The notes under the pieces: model-generated
The model's database searches: none
Told to the model about the DNA's origin: nothing
The model's input: the letters and a program-made list of their open reading frames with translations, nothing else
Program-made: the position numbers and the translations under genes
Origin: Owenia fusiformis
Taxonomy: Eukaryota; Annelida; Polychaeta; Sabellida; Oweniidae
Length of the DNA stretch: 60,000 bases
NCBI GenBank assembly: GCA_903813345.2
Contig: CAIIXF020000012.1
Span: 11,888,932 to 11,948,931 of the forward strand
Direction: 5' to 3'
Part shown: positions 1-12,700 of the stretch, piece after piece
Layout of the letters: each line of letters opens with the position of its first letter
Position numbering within the stretch: the first letter of the stretch is position 1

Positions 1-40
1 ATGTAACTGGAGGATGGACCATTCTTCCCCTGTTGCCAAG
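1..40 (+). CDS. B3GLCT: B3GLCT exon (partial, 5' side cut by window edge)
   Basis: The reading frame gives [12 protein letters not shown] and ends with AG in phase 2 before the donor GTAACA at 41. WTILPLLP is a conserved stretch just upstream of the W(V/I)xFCEEETR segment in B3GLCT orthologues. The phase-2 end joins the C that opens the exon at 26324 to make AGC (Ser). Confidence 0.82.
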
Positions 41-761
41 GTAACATTTATATTTTACAAAGCACAACAGTTGTACTTGCAATATGATTGTACTCCTAAA
101 ATGATTGTGTTTGTAATAATGATTGTAATGAAATTGTACTCATATTGTGATTGTACTTGTAATATGATTGTACTTGTAATATTGTTTGATATTTACTTGC
201 AATATGGTACTTACAGTAGAAAGATTTAAAACATTTTCACAAAGACATTTCAAATCACGATTTAACATTATACAAATTGGATATGATTGAAAAAAGCTGG
301 ATTTATTTTTAAATCCTCTTTTTACTCTGACAAACTGTTTTTGGAATAGTTCTTAATTGAAAACCTTGTGATTTCAAACATTGATTTCCAAAGGATATGT
401 GGCAGTGTCTAAAATCTCAGATTTGGTCTTTGAAATAATGACATATTATCCATTCCTGACACGATTCACAAGTTCTTCACTCATACTGGAATTTCAGCCC
501 AATTTTGTCCAACCTTGATCCAAGGAATGCATCAATTCTTTCACTTTGTGCCATTGTCAGCTTGGTTTTCCAGTCATCTATGACACCTGCAAATGTACAA
601 TTCTTTTCTAACTGCTGTATCCTATATTATGTGTCCAAATTATCACCCTATGCAGACGGAGCCTTTAGGAAATATTTGGGGCGGCAGTAAATGAATGTTT
701 GGTTAGGAATTAATGGATATTTTTAGCTCACATGGTGAGCTTTTGCAATCACTCACTTGTC

Positions 762-793
<32 letters not shown>

Positions 794-3700
794 CGTCTGT
801 CTGTCTGTCTGTCCGTCCGTCCGTCCGTCAACAATAGTGGCACGTTTTAAAACCTCTGTCGATAGGATTCCTGTTTTAAGTTATTTCTGTTCAAGATCAA
901 TACAGAAAACTCCCCTATGACTCCTGGTTCAAAAGCTCGCCTATTTTCAAAATGGCCGTCACTTTTGTCTCGCGAAATTCACTTTTGACCCATTTCCTAG
1001 CTTCACAAATAATTTCAGGTGTCCTACACTGTAAAAATCCATGTCAATGTAAAGGGTAGATATATGTTATAATATTGTTACAAAAAATCAGCGAAAAATT
1101 ATATGCATTTTTTTATTTTCAGCCATTTTAGTTAACATTGATTTGTCTATCTTACTCGCTAAATCCACTTTTCGACAATAACAGTGGCACGTTTTAAAAC
1201 CTCTGTCGATAGGATTCCTGTTTTAAGTTATTTCTGTTCAACATCAATACAGAAAACTCCCCTATGACTCCTGGTTCAAAAGCTGGCCTATTTTCAAAAT
1301 GGCCGCCATTTTTGTCTCGCGAAATTCACTTTTGACCCATTTCCTAGCTTTACAAATAATTTCAAGTGTCCTACATTGTAAAAATCCATGTCAATGTAAA
1401 GAGAAGATGTATGAAATAATTTTGCTACGAGAAATCAGCGAAAAATTATATCCATTTTTTATTTTCAGCCATTTTAGTTAACATTGATTTGTCCATCTGT
1501 CTCGCAAAATCCACTTTTGGACCATTTACCTTAAACCCTCTGTCGATAGGATTCTCGTTTTAAGTTAATTTTGTTCAACATCAATGCAAAAAACTCTCGT
1601 ATGACTCTTGGTTCAAAAGCTCGCCTATTTTCAAAATGGTCGCCATTCTTGTTTCGCGAAATTCACTTTTTGCCCATTTCCTAGCTTTACAAATAATTTC
1701 AGCTGTCCTGCATTGTAAAAAGCCATGTCACTGTAAAGAGTAGTTGTATGAAATAATTTTGTTACAAAAAATCGGCAAAATATTATATCTGTTTTTTTTT
1801 ATTTTCAGCCATTTTAGTTAACATTGATTTGTCTATCTTACTCGCGAAATCCACTTTTCGTCAATAACAGTGGCACGTTTTAAAACCTCTGTCGATATGA
1901 TTCCTGTTTTAAGTTATTTCTGTTCAACATCAATACAGAAAACTCCCCTATGACTCCTGGTTCAAAAGCTCGCCTATTTTCAAAATGGCCGCCATTTTTG
2001 TCTTGCGAAATTCACTTTTGACCCATTTCCTAGCTTTACAAATAATTTCAAGTGTCCTACATTGTAAAAATCCATGTCAATGTAAAGAGAAGATGTATGA
2101 AATAATTTTGTTACGAGAAATCAGCGAAAAATTATATCCATTTTTTTATTTTGAGCCATCTATGACTCTTGGTTCAAAAGCTCGCCTATTTTCAAAATGG
2201 TCGCCATTCTTGTTTCGCGAAATTCACTTTTTGCCCATTTCCTAGCTTTACAAATAATTTCAGCTGTCCTGCATTGTAAAAAGCCATGTCACTGTAAAGA
2301 GTAGTTGTATGAAATAATTTTGTTACAAAAAATCGGCAAAATATTATATCTGTTTTTTTTATTTTCAGCCATTTTAGCTAACATTGATTTGTTCATCTGT
2401 CTCGCGAAATCCTCTTTTGGACCATTTACTTAAAACCTCTGTCGATAGGATTCCAGTTTCACGTTATTTTTGTTCAACATCAATACAAAAAAACTCCCCT
2501 TTGACTCCTGCTTCAAAAGCTTGCCTGATTTCAAAATGGTCATCATTTTTGTCTCGCGAAATTCAATTTTGGCCCGTTTCCTAGCTTTACAAATAATTTC
2601 AGGTGTCTTGCAATGCAAAAAGCCATGTCATTGTAAAGAGTAGTTGTATGAAATAATTTTGTTCCAAATAATTGAAAAAAAATTATATCCGTTTTTTTTT
2701 CAGCAATTTTACTTAACATCGATTTGTCCATCTGTCTCTCCGTCAGTCCAAAATAGTGGCAAGTGGCTTGAAATAATTTTGTTACAAAAAATCAGCAAAA
2801 AATTATATCCGTTTTTTTCTGTCACCATGTGAGCCCAGTACCCACGGTACTAATTTTATTTAATTTTAATTTGAGATATTTTTTAAACTAGGCTGTTTTG
2901 GGTCTCCAAATAAATCCATATGTGTGACGTTGACACCTAATATTATATTTATAAAATTGTGAAAATAGTAGTGAAATTATACAGCAACGCAACATGTATT
3001 AAACTTTTTGCCAACCTATATATTTTGAAATGTTTATATACTAATGCTGAGAGATAAAAGAACTCTGCTCCAGAGGAAAATTCCAAGATGGCCACTTTTT
3101 ATCAAAAATGGCGACTATTTGTTGAAAAATGTAATCTTTGATACCCAAATACCAGTTGATGAATTTGGTTCAAATTTTATATGCTTGTGTCTAGTGACAA
3201 AGGAGCTCTGCTCAAGAAGAAATTCTCAAGATGGCGACTGAATTTCAAAATCTTTTATAACTCACAAAACAGTGGACTGATCTGGTTCAAAATTCATATG
3301 CTGAAAATGGCAGTTGAATTTCACACCTTGAAACAGAGCTTTGTTCATGGAGAAATTTTCAAGATGGCCGCTATTTATGAAAACATGTTTTGTTTGGTGG
3401 GATTTCATGGAAGATTGGCTCCCAGAGTGCAACATCGATATTCTGTCCCATATATGGGCATGTCGTGATACAAAATTCTAATTCAAACAGCCGCAATTTT
3501 ATTCACTTCAACATTTGAATCATGAATCATATTTATTTTGAATTTATAGTCAGTTATAATTTTAGAAAATAGCGACATTTCGATATTTTCATTGTTGGAA
3601 CTTAATATCGAGTTTCGAATCTGGGAGCCAATCCTCCTTGGTAGTGCTACTCTGTGGAGTTGTTGTTTTTCAAGTTTACAATACACTCTTTGTTGCTATG

Positions 3701-6700
3701 ACAAATATCATGATTGAGTCTTTTGTTGCCGTGGTATTACTAACCTTTCCTCATATGTAGATCTTTGAATGCATCTGTTTCCATCAAGTCCAAGGATTCA
3801 GCATCTATTTTAATGTTCTCGAATGCTTTGCCAGTTTTTGGATTTTTTAACATTTGATCAAATTGAAGATGTTCTGCCATTTTCTCAATGTTTTCATCCG
3901 GTATGCTTTTGTTCAAGAATTTTGCAAGGCCTTTGATAACTTCTCCCATGTTCTGAAAATGCATTTGTTGAATACATGTGACAGTCTGTCATGTAGCATG
4001 ATAATATGCACCTCAAAGCATGAATTTTCAACAGTAACTGTAACTGTTTCTACAGATAGTATCAGTTGGAATTGCCTTCTAAACCAAGTGAAACTAACAA
4101 ACAGATAACTGATCAAATACAGTACATTAAAACCTGTTATGTGCAACACCTTTTGAAGTGAAACACCTCCCAGGTGGAACACATTTAGAGGTACTAAAGG
4201 TGTTCCACTTTGACAGTTTTTATTGTAATTACCTTTTTCATATCCTCATAGAAGACAAAGTGAATATTTCCCTTCAGTTTGTCTTTGTTCAGCCACCATC
4301 TACTAACATGATTGAACCAACTCCCATATATCACTGGAAACATTCAATCACACTTAAAATCACAATGGTCTAAAAGCCTTGTTTAAAACAATGGAATCAG
4401 CAAGGAATATGGAAAAGAGATATTCCTTATTCAGCAGTTTTTTTTATTTACAAATGTTATGTGAAATGATAATATATATTTGTTAAATGGATGACTTTAC
4501 ACTGTAAGCTTACTGTATTATATCCTAAATATTTTTGTTATACAGCTACAGTGTATCATAAAGCATTATTTTTTAGAAAAATCGGGCCTTTAAGACATCA
4601 ATATTATTTTGGCTATTATGTAGTAGTAGATCTATTATAAGCTATTTACTCTGATCTTGAGCATCTGTTAACATTGCATCAATGGTTTGGTCAATAGTTG
4701 GTGCCACGTCATAATACTCTGGTATATCATTCAAAAAATGATGACTCACTACAACTGACTTGGGGTTTCTGAGGATAATCACAACCTAGTGGGAGAGAAA
4801 GGAACATTTATAAGTCTGGTATATAGTTACTGACTTTTAAGAAATCTTGTGTCCCAAAGAGAATCGAAAAATTCAAAATATTCTGGGGGTTGGTTCACTT
4901 GTGACAACTTTGATCCAAAAAAGGCCAAAATCACTGCATGATTTTGAAAGAACTTTTGGCCTGTGGCCCGGGGTTCCCAAACTCCCCCTCTGGCTACTTG
5001 CCTGGAGTCCTTGAGACTCCTATTTGGTCATTTGAAGTCCTCTTGAAACTAGTATTTAAAAGAGTTATGAACATGAAAATTCATGCCAGTCATTTTAGTT
5101 TGACCCCTCTCAAACCTCATAAGATCATATGCCTTCAGAGTCCCGTCATGCATACCTTGACATGCATACCTTTATATTCATACCTTGACATGCATACCTT
5201 GACATGCATACCTTGACATGCATACCTTGACATGCATACCTTTATATGCATACCTTTATATGCATACCTTGACATACATACCTTGACATGCGTACCTTGA
5301 CATGCGTACCTTGACATGCATACCTTTATATGCGTACCTTGACATGCGTACCTTGACATGCGTACCTTGACATGCGTACCTTGACATGCGTGCCTTGACA
5401 TGCGTACCTTGACATGCGTACCTTGGCATACATATCTTGACATGCATATCTTGACATGTATACCTTGACATGCATATCTTGACATGCATACCTTAACATG
5501 CATACCTTAACATGCAACCTTAACATGCATACCTTGACATGCATACCTTGACATGCATACCTTGACATGCATACCTTGACATGCATACCTTGATATGCAT
5601 ACCTTGACATGCATACCTTGACATGCATACCTTGACATGCATACCTTGACATGCATACCTTAACATGCATACCTTGACATGCATACCTTGACATGCATAC
5701 CTTGACATGCATACCTTGACATGCATACCTTGACATGCATACCTTAACATGCATACCTTGACATGCATACCTTGACATGCATACCTTGACATGTATACCT
5801 TGACATGCATACCTTGACGCAGTGGTTTCAGTGACTTTGTGTACAAGAGGCAGATGGAAAATACAAGAGGCGACATTCAAAATAACCAATTTTACGCTCC
5901 CGACAATGCAAATTCTTGTTATTTTAGAGTCCATGGACTGAAAGAAAGATGTCCAAGGTTTGTCAAAGTCATTTCCACGTGTGATGTGGCAAGACATGGG
6001 CTCCACAAAATAACACCTGGAACGTTAACTGTGGAATGACTAGGGCAACTTATATAGAATGTCAGTTACCTTTTTTAAGATTTCACAAATCCAAATGCAC
6101 TTGTTGAATTGAGCACTTTTGATATAAATCAAAATCTAGAATTGTCATTATTAAAATGAGAGTGATGTATTAATAGATGATTCACTTGTGATTATGTGTA
6201 TATCAGATTCATTTTAGTTTTTTTACCACCTCCAGAGGGTACAGGGTGTTCCAAAAGTAACAGGACTGGTGCTGGTATTTTGTTAAATATACACCAATTG
6301 TCTTCAAAATTTTACATAATGTACCTTCATGTTTTGTAACTAAAATTGCAGAATTACATACTTTTTGTCGAAATTGCATGATTTAGAAATCGGCCGATGA
6401 GTAGCGGCGCCTGGCGCATATGTGGCCTAGGCATTAGAGAGAGCATTATTAAGGAAAACATATCTACACATTTTGCGCATTTAACCATTTGATAACATAT
6501 TGTGGATCTTATCTTAATTTGTTAATGTGAATTCGCACCTCCATTTGCATGGAAGACTTGTATGCTACTTGCATATCTACAAGTATTTAATTTCAATAGA
6601 TGATAAACTTCTCAATATAAGAAATTACCCTCATAAGACATTGTTGCAAGGTGTGTTGCAATGAATGTGACATCCCACATTCTCAGACCCGCATTATGTA

Positions 6701-9700
6701 TTCTCCTCTTATGTAACCATGACATCTCATTTCTTCTCAGCCCTGAGATGATTCAGGTGAAACAGAAAGATGCTATGAGTATCAGAATGGAAGAAAGCAT
6801 ATATTTGCATTGATGGTGTATAGATAGTTAATTTATATAGTGTTTTTACTTGTACGTGGAAACCTATTCTAACCAGGAAGGTATTGCAACTTTTTTCAAG
6901 ATCCTAAAGTTGCAATTTTCGTTATTGTGTTTCATTGTAAAGACGCACCTGTGAAAGTGTGTCGCTGGTACAAAGGCGTAGTTCTAAATACATTTAAGAT
7001 TTTTAATCTTCAGTATGTGAACGTGTAGAATTATGGAGCTGATGGATTTTTTCTCCCTTTTGTACTGTTAATACTTGGCCGGTTGAGTATATAAAAGTAT
7101 ACATGTATACAAGTGGGGGTTCAAACCTCCCCCCATCCACGTTTTATCATGCTTAAGTAACTTCGCATTGTAATTACAAGGGTGTTATAAACGAGACACC
7201 AGGATGATAAGGTAGGGGTACAATATAGGGCCCAAATCTTGAGAAAGAGTCGAAGGCATGCGAGGCAAATCCTGGAAACTCGGGTTCGGGAAAGCGGGGT
7301 TCACTGTTTGGTTCCGTTGACACCTGTGCGAAACTACATTCATAATTTATCCGACAGTCGCTTTGATAATGTTTCTTTATCTCGTCTGCGACTCGATAAA
7401 GAAGAATTATGAAAGCTCATCAAGAATGGACGATCTTGCACAGGTACTCATATAAGAACCTCTATATCTTTTTAACACCAATATAAAGATTGAACAATGG
7501 ACAAACTATGTTAAAAATAAAATGTTATATCTAATGTGCCAATTCAATGATTTAGCATATCGAAAATATTTTCAACCTAAGTGACCACATCGTGACATCA
7601 CTTAGGTGGCAACATTTTTCAATGCCAATCTTTTTAAATATGCTAAACTTAAAAAATAAACCAATTTTGACTGTCTAACCAGGTTAAAAGGATGAATATA
7701 CAGGGTGGGCCAAAAAAAACCACCCCCCTAGCCAATATTCCTTATAAATATTTATTTTTTAACAATCACACCAAAAATGATATATCATATTAAAGATAAT
7801 TTAATTTGCAACAAAATGATATATAATAGCACCATTTTCAACAACCCCATATAGAAATATGACCAGTTATGTGGCATGGGGGTCAAAAAACACCTTTTCA
7901 ATTTTCGTTGATTTTGCGAACAATTGCCCATTTCTAACAAATTTTAGTAAATAACAACATTGTCATGAGTCTTTCATAATTGGATATTATATATTGTTTT
8001 CATTCAGGTTTTGAACCACACATGCTCAATATACATGTGTATGCTTATAAAACTAATTCATTTCTTCTTCAGTCTGTCCAAAAATAGCTCAATAGACCCA
8101 CCCCTGGACCCATCCTCTGATTGGATTATTCGCTTAAGACGTGGAAGCCATTGGTTGATGGCATAATTGATGAATGTATGCGGAAGTACCATTCAACTAC
8201 TAGTTATTCTTTCTTTTAGTTCCTCTACATCCCTGATAGGCTGGGTATATTTAAATACCAACTGTTCTAGATGCCCCCAGGTATGGTAATCAACATTATT
8301 AGCAACTGGACTGCCAGTAAGCCATTTTTCTGGGCTAGAGATGGTGACATTTCGAATCTCCAAAAACTCCAGGGCAGCATTGGACCTGTGTGATGGAGTA
8401 CTGTTCTATCAGAAAATGAAATTTCTTTCACATGTTTTTTATATTCTTGAGGAGTCCTTTTTTACCACCTCATGTCATTAACATTCAGAGTATATTTTTG
8501 CTCCTGGTTCAAAAACAGGGCCTGTATGGTCTTTCCTTTTTGGGAAACACCGAGTGGACACCACCTACCTTTCAGAAAAATGTCATCTCAATTTGAGTAG
8601 CCTTTTATCACAAATGTCACTATTCTTGCTTACTGATATAGAGTATAGCCTTTTGATTACATGTATAGTACTTGGGGCATTTAGAACAGTTGGCCTATGG
8701 AAATCCCTAGAACATCAGGGGTGTAGACAAACAGAAAGAATGAATAATTAGGTGTTGGATGGTACTTCTGCAGAGGTCCATCAATAATACCAATGGCTTT
8801 CGCGTTTTAAGCGAGAAATCAAATCAGAAGTTGGGTCCGGGGGTGAGTCTATTGAGCCATATTTGGACAGACTGAAGAAGAAATGAATTAGTTTTGTAAG
8901 CATACACATGTATATTGAGCATGCAAGGTTCAAAAACTTAATGAAAACAATATATAATATCCAATTATGAAAGACTCATGACAATGTTGTAATTTACTAA
9001 AATTCGGTAGAAATAGGCAATTGTTGGCAAAATCGGCGGAAATTGAAAAGGTGTTTTTTGACCCCCATGTCACATAAATGGTTATATCTCGAGCCAGAGT
9101 TGTTGAAAATTGTTCTATTATATATCATTTTGTTGCAAATTAAATTATCTTTAAAATGATTCATTGTTGGTGTGCATGTTAAAAATTGAATATTTATCAG
9201 AAATATTGGCTAGGGGGGTGGTTTTTTTTGGCCCACCCTGTATTATGTTTTTAATATTATTTTACCATTGGTTTCAATGAGAATTAAAATTTTGAAATGC
9301 ATCTTTCCCTGAACCACTTTCATGCATGGATGAGTTCATTGCTCGCTCATCTATCAACCAATTTTCTTGATTTTTTCGGCAAAAAAACAAGTGAGGATGA
9401 TTGCTATGCATCGGTGTGAATTATCGCTTTAAAGGATAAGTGTGACATCTTAAAGTTAGTTTTAAATAAATTCACGATATTTTGAACAAAAAGTCCTTCA
9501 AAAACATTTTTGAAATTAATAAAAAGTTTCACATTTCACACTTTTATAACATTGGATAAGACAACAATATAAGCCAAAGTAGTTTGAGATTGTTACTCAA
9601 AAAGTAAAATGGTCCCAATTGTACAAAAAGCAGCAGCATTATAAATTCAAGATGAAAATGAATCTGATACTCATGTGAGGTGCTTATGTGTTGAATACTA

Positions 9701-12700
9701 GATGCTAGTGCCTAGTTGCCTATGTGCTTATACAGAGACTGAATGAGATGGCGTTCATGCTTTTGATATCAAGTGGCGTTCTTAATGTGACCTAGGGGAC
9801 ATATATCTGAGACAATGCCGTTATTCAGCAATGTGTATTATTCAGCAAAGTGGGACAACGTCGTTATTCAGTAATGTGTATTATTCAGCGAAGTGGGACT
9901 CTCACAGTACATGCAGTGACAACATGCCATCAACATAGTGTGGTGATGTTATAGTGGCACTCAGTATTTTATATGACACTGGTATTTTGATAGAGTAAAA
10001 TATGTACAATTAAGATATTAAACCTTAAATAGAGACTCTTGAGTTGTAAACATATCAAGATAATGATCATATACGTATATCTTATATTTGTCTTGATTGA
10101 ATATATATTATATTACTAAACCCAAAGCTTTATATAACTACATTAATCGACTTTATAGAACGTTACATTGGTGACTGGTTGGACAGATTTGTATCAATAA
10201 TACATGTTGCTGGTCTTTACGTTTATAGTGAGTTCCCTTGCAGTTCGAAACTGAGGTACAAATCATAGACAAGGAAGTGCAAAACAAGATGGCTGAATAA
10301 GATAAAGGATAGTCTATAGACGACTTTTAATTTTCCCCCAAAACTTAGACAATATTTGACTTCTAACAAGCGGCGGATTATCGAAAACAAACGGCGATTT
10401 CAGACACTCGCCCCCTGCTATTGAAAGCCCTGTGACGTGCATACCTTGATATGCATACCTTGATATGCATACCTTGACATGCATACCTTGACATGCATAC
10501 CTTAACACGCATACCTTGACACGCATACCTTGACACGCATACCTTGATACGCATACCTTGACACGCATACCTTGACACGCATACCTTGACACGCATACCT
10601 TGACACGCATACCTTGCATTTTCCTTGTTTTACCGATTCTGGCATAAAGTCATAGGTGAGATGGGTTGAGAAGAGGCGAGGTGATGGTGTACTCTCCGCA
10701 GCAACCATGGGGTTTTCTTGTTTCTTAATACTGTCTATGCTCATCTCGGCCTTTCCTGTTATATCTAGGGAGGAACAATTAATACCTTTTGACTAATTAT
10801 TATTCCATATTTTTATCTCATCAGAGGGATATAGAGAATGGATCTGTCCATCTATACATCCGCCCATCTGGGCAATAACTCAAATATAGTTGGACAAATA
10901 TTGTTTATACTTTATGTACAGTATATGTCTCATGGGAATACAAGTTCTGCTCACAAATTGATTTTCAAAAGAGCTGCTAGTTTCAAAATGGCCTCCATTT
11001 TAGTGCCAATTTTACAGTTTTTTGGTGAGGCCCAACAATTAAAGAAAGATTTATTATATTGTTCCTTAGAATACTCACTTGGCATTGGAATATCCATCCA
11101 GATGCTTCTCTCATGAATATGTCTATCTTTGACAGTTTCTATATCCCCACCATGCATCACTAGGTCTACCAAGGCTATGCTCCAATGAGTTCCTGTAAAT
11201 CATACAGTATTTTTCAATGGTGTTTCTATATCCCCATAATATATTGTTCCAAGGAGTTGTATATGATTCTCAAGCAAACACTATCATTTAATGATTTAAA
11301 GTACCAGGTATGATATTGAACAAATATTTCACTCTATTGAGGTGAATACCTGTACATCTTTCACAAGTGATATTCCACGAAGCCTGAAGGGCAAGTGGAA
11401 TATCACCTTGTGAAAGTGCTACAGGTATTCACCGAAAATAGAGTGAAATATTTGTTTTATTATATCACTGTCAGCTAAACATCCCTAATATTATTAAGTC
11501 ATAGGTTAACATTGAAATACATTGAATCTACTCGGTTCGTCTGCCATTTTGACTTACACTGAACTGAATTATTTACACTGAACGAAAACAAATTCTTTGA
11601 AAATTCCCGGGAGCGTGGGATATCGCTAGATATCTCACGGTTGTCTTATCTGATTAGCATTGCCATTGAATATCGCCAGATATCCCACAACATGTGACCC
11701 GGTTTTGACCAATCATACTGTCGCTAGCTAGATAGTGATATAATAATGCAAATTATTTTCGATGGGAATATTTGACTATGAGTAATTTCTCATAATAAAT
11801 TCAATATGACTTATCAAAATGACTGTACTGGAATAGATAGAGAATATTAAATGGGAGGGGTAGAATATGAATTTTATTCCGTGGGAAAATATGATATTGG
11901 CCAAGGAAAATATCATATTGATAGAGGCCAATATAAAAAAATTCATATTCCATCATGACCATCAATAACCTATTTATTCTATAATAATTTCCTGGGGAAA
12001 ACATGTTATTGTGGAATAAATATAGGTTATTTACTGGGAGGGATTGAATATGGGTTTTATTCCGAGGGACAGTATGATATTGACCAAAGGGTAATATGAT
12101 TTTTACCGAGGGAGCGATTTCTTCCCAGGGACAATAAGATTTTTTCATGTAATATGATTCAATACAATTTTTATTCTTTCATATTTCCCTGGGAAAACAG
12201 TAGTATTATGGAATCATATTAGATATTAACAGTAAGAATTTTTATAATTACCATATTATAGTGAGTAGATTTGTTTATATTATCATTGAGAGTCAATATT
12301 TAAATTATTTAAATTTTACTAACCAGACCTCGGATAGGATGATACTATGACATCATCATCTCGCATCTTGTCATATGCGTTCATACTTTTTACAGCTTCA
12401 ATGTGCGTTGCCTCTGGGCTAAAGCTCATGCCATTCACAATTCTGAACTTTTCTTCTGCTTTAAATTCAGCTTTGAAACAATCCCATAACTTCATTGGTT
12501 TTGTCATTTTTCTTTTTTGACGAGACTGTATAATATGCAAAGTGTATGATCGTTTTAATTTTTATGCTGTAACACTATCGCAAGCAAATAATATTGCCAA
12601 ATATGATATGATTAAAGATTTACACTACAGTACTCAAGTAATACGATTGCAAGGTTAGTCATTTATACTTGACCTTCAGAGAGATGTCTTTTTTATAAAC

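Noticed and set aside
732-2832. Short open frames in the GCTCAC-type repeat
   Set aside because: Repeated identical peptides come from the tandem repeat units, not from a gene.
3483-3686. - strand [16 protein letters not shown] segment as the sulfotransferase last exon
   Set aside because: The splice phase does not fit exon 6, whereas 477-586 fits in phase and carries the DDWK...TMAQSE motif.
5135-6006. Long - strand open frames (up to 226 codons) through the 14-bp array
   Set aside because: A 14-bp unit without stops keeps most - strand frames open. The 14-aa repeats are a by-product and no start or domain supports a protein.
5930-6023. A - strand segment reading [15 protein letters not shown], at first sight a sulfotransferase SPRxxxTHL exon
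   Set aside because: It has no usable donor in that frame, and the segment at 10613-10755 matches far better ([13 protein letters not shown]) with perfect phases.
10314-10744. Three overlapping - strand open frames at the smaller 14-bp array
   Set aside because: One is exon 3 of the sulfotransferase running into its intron; the others are array frames.
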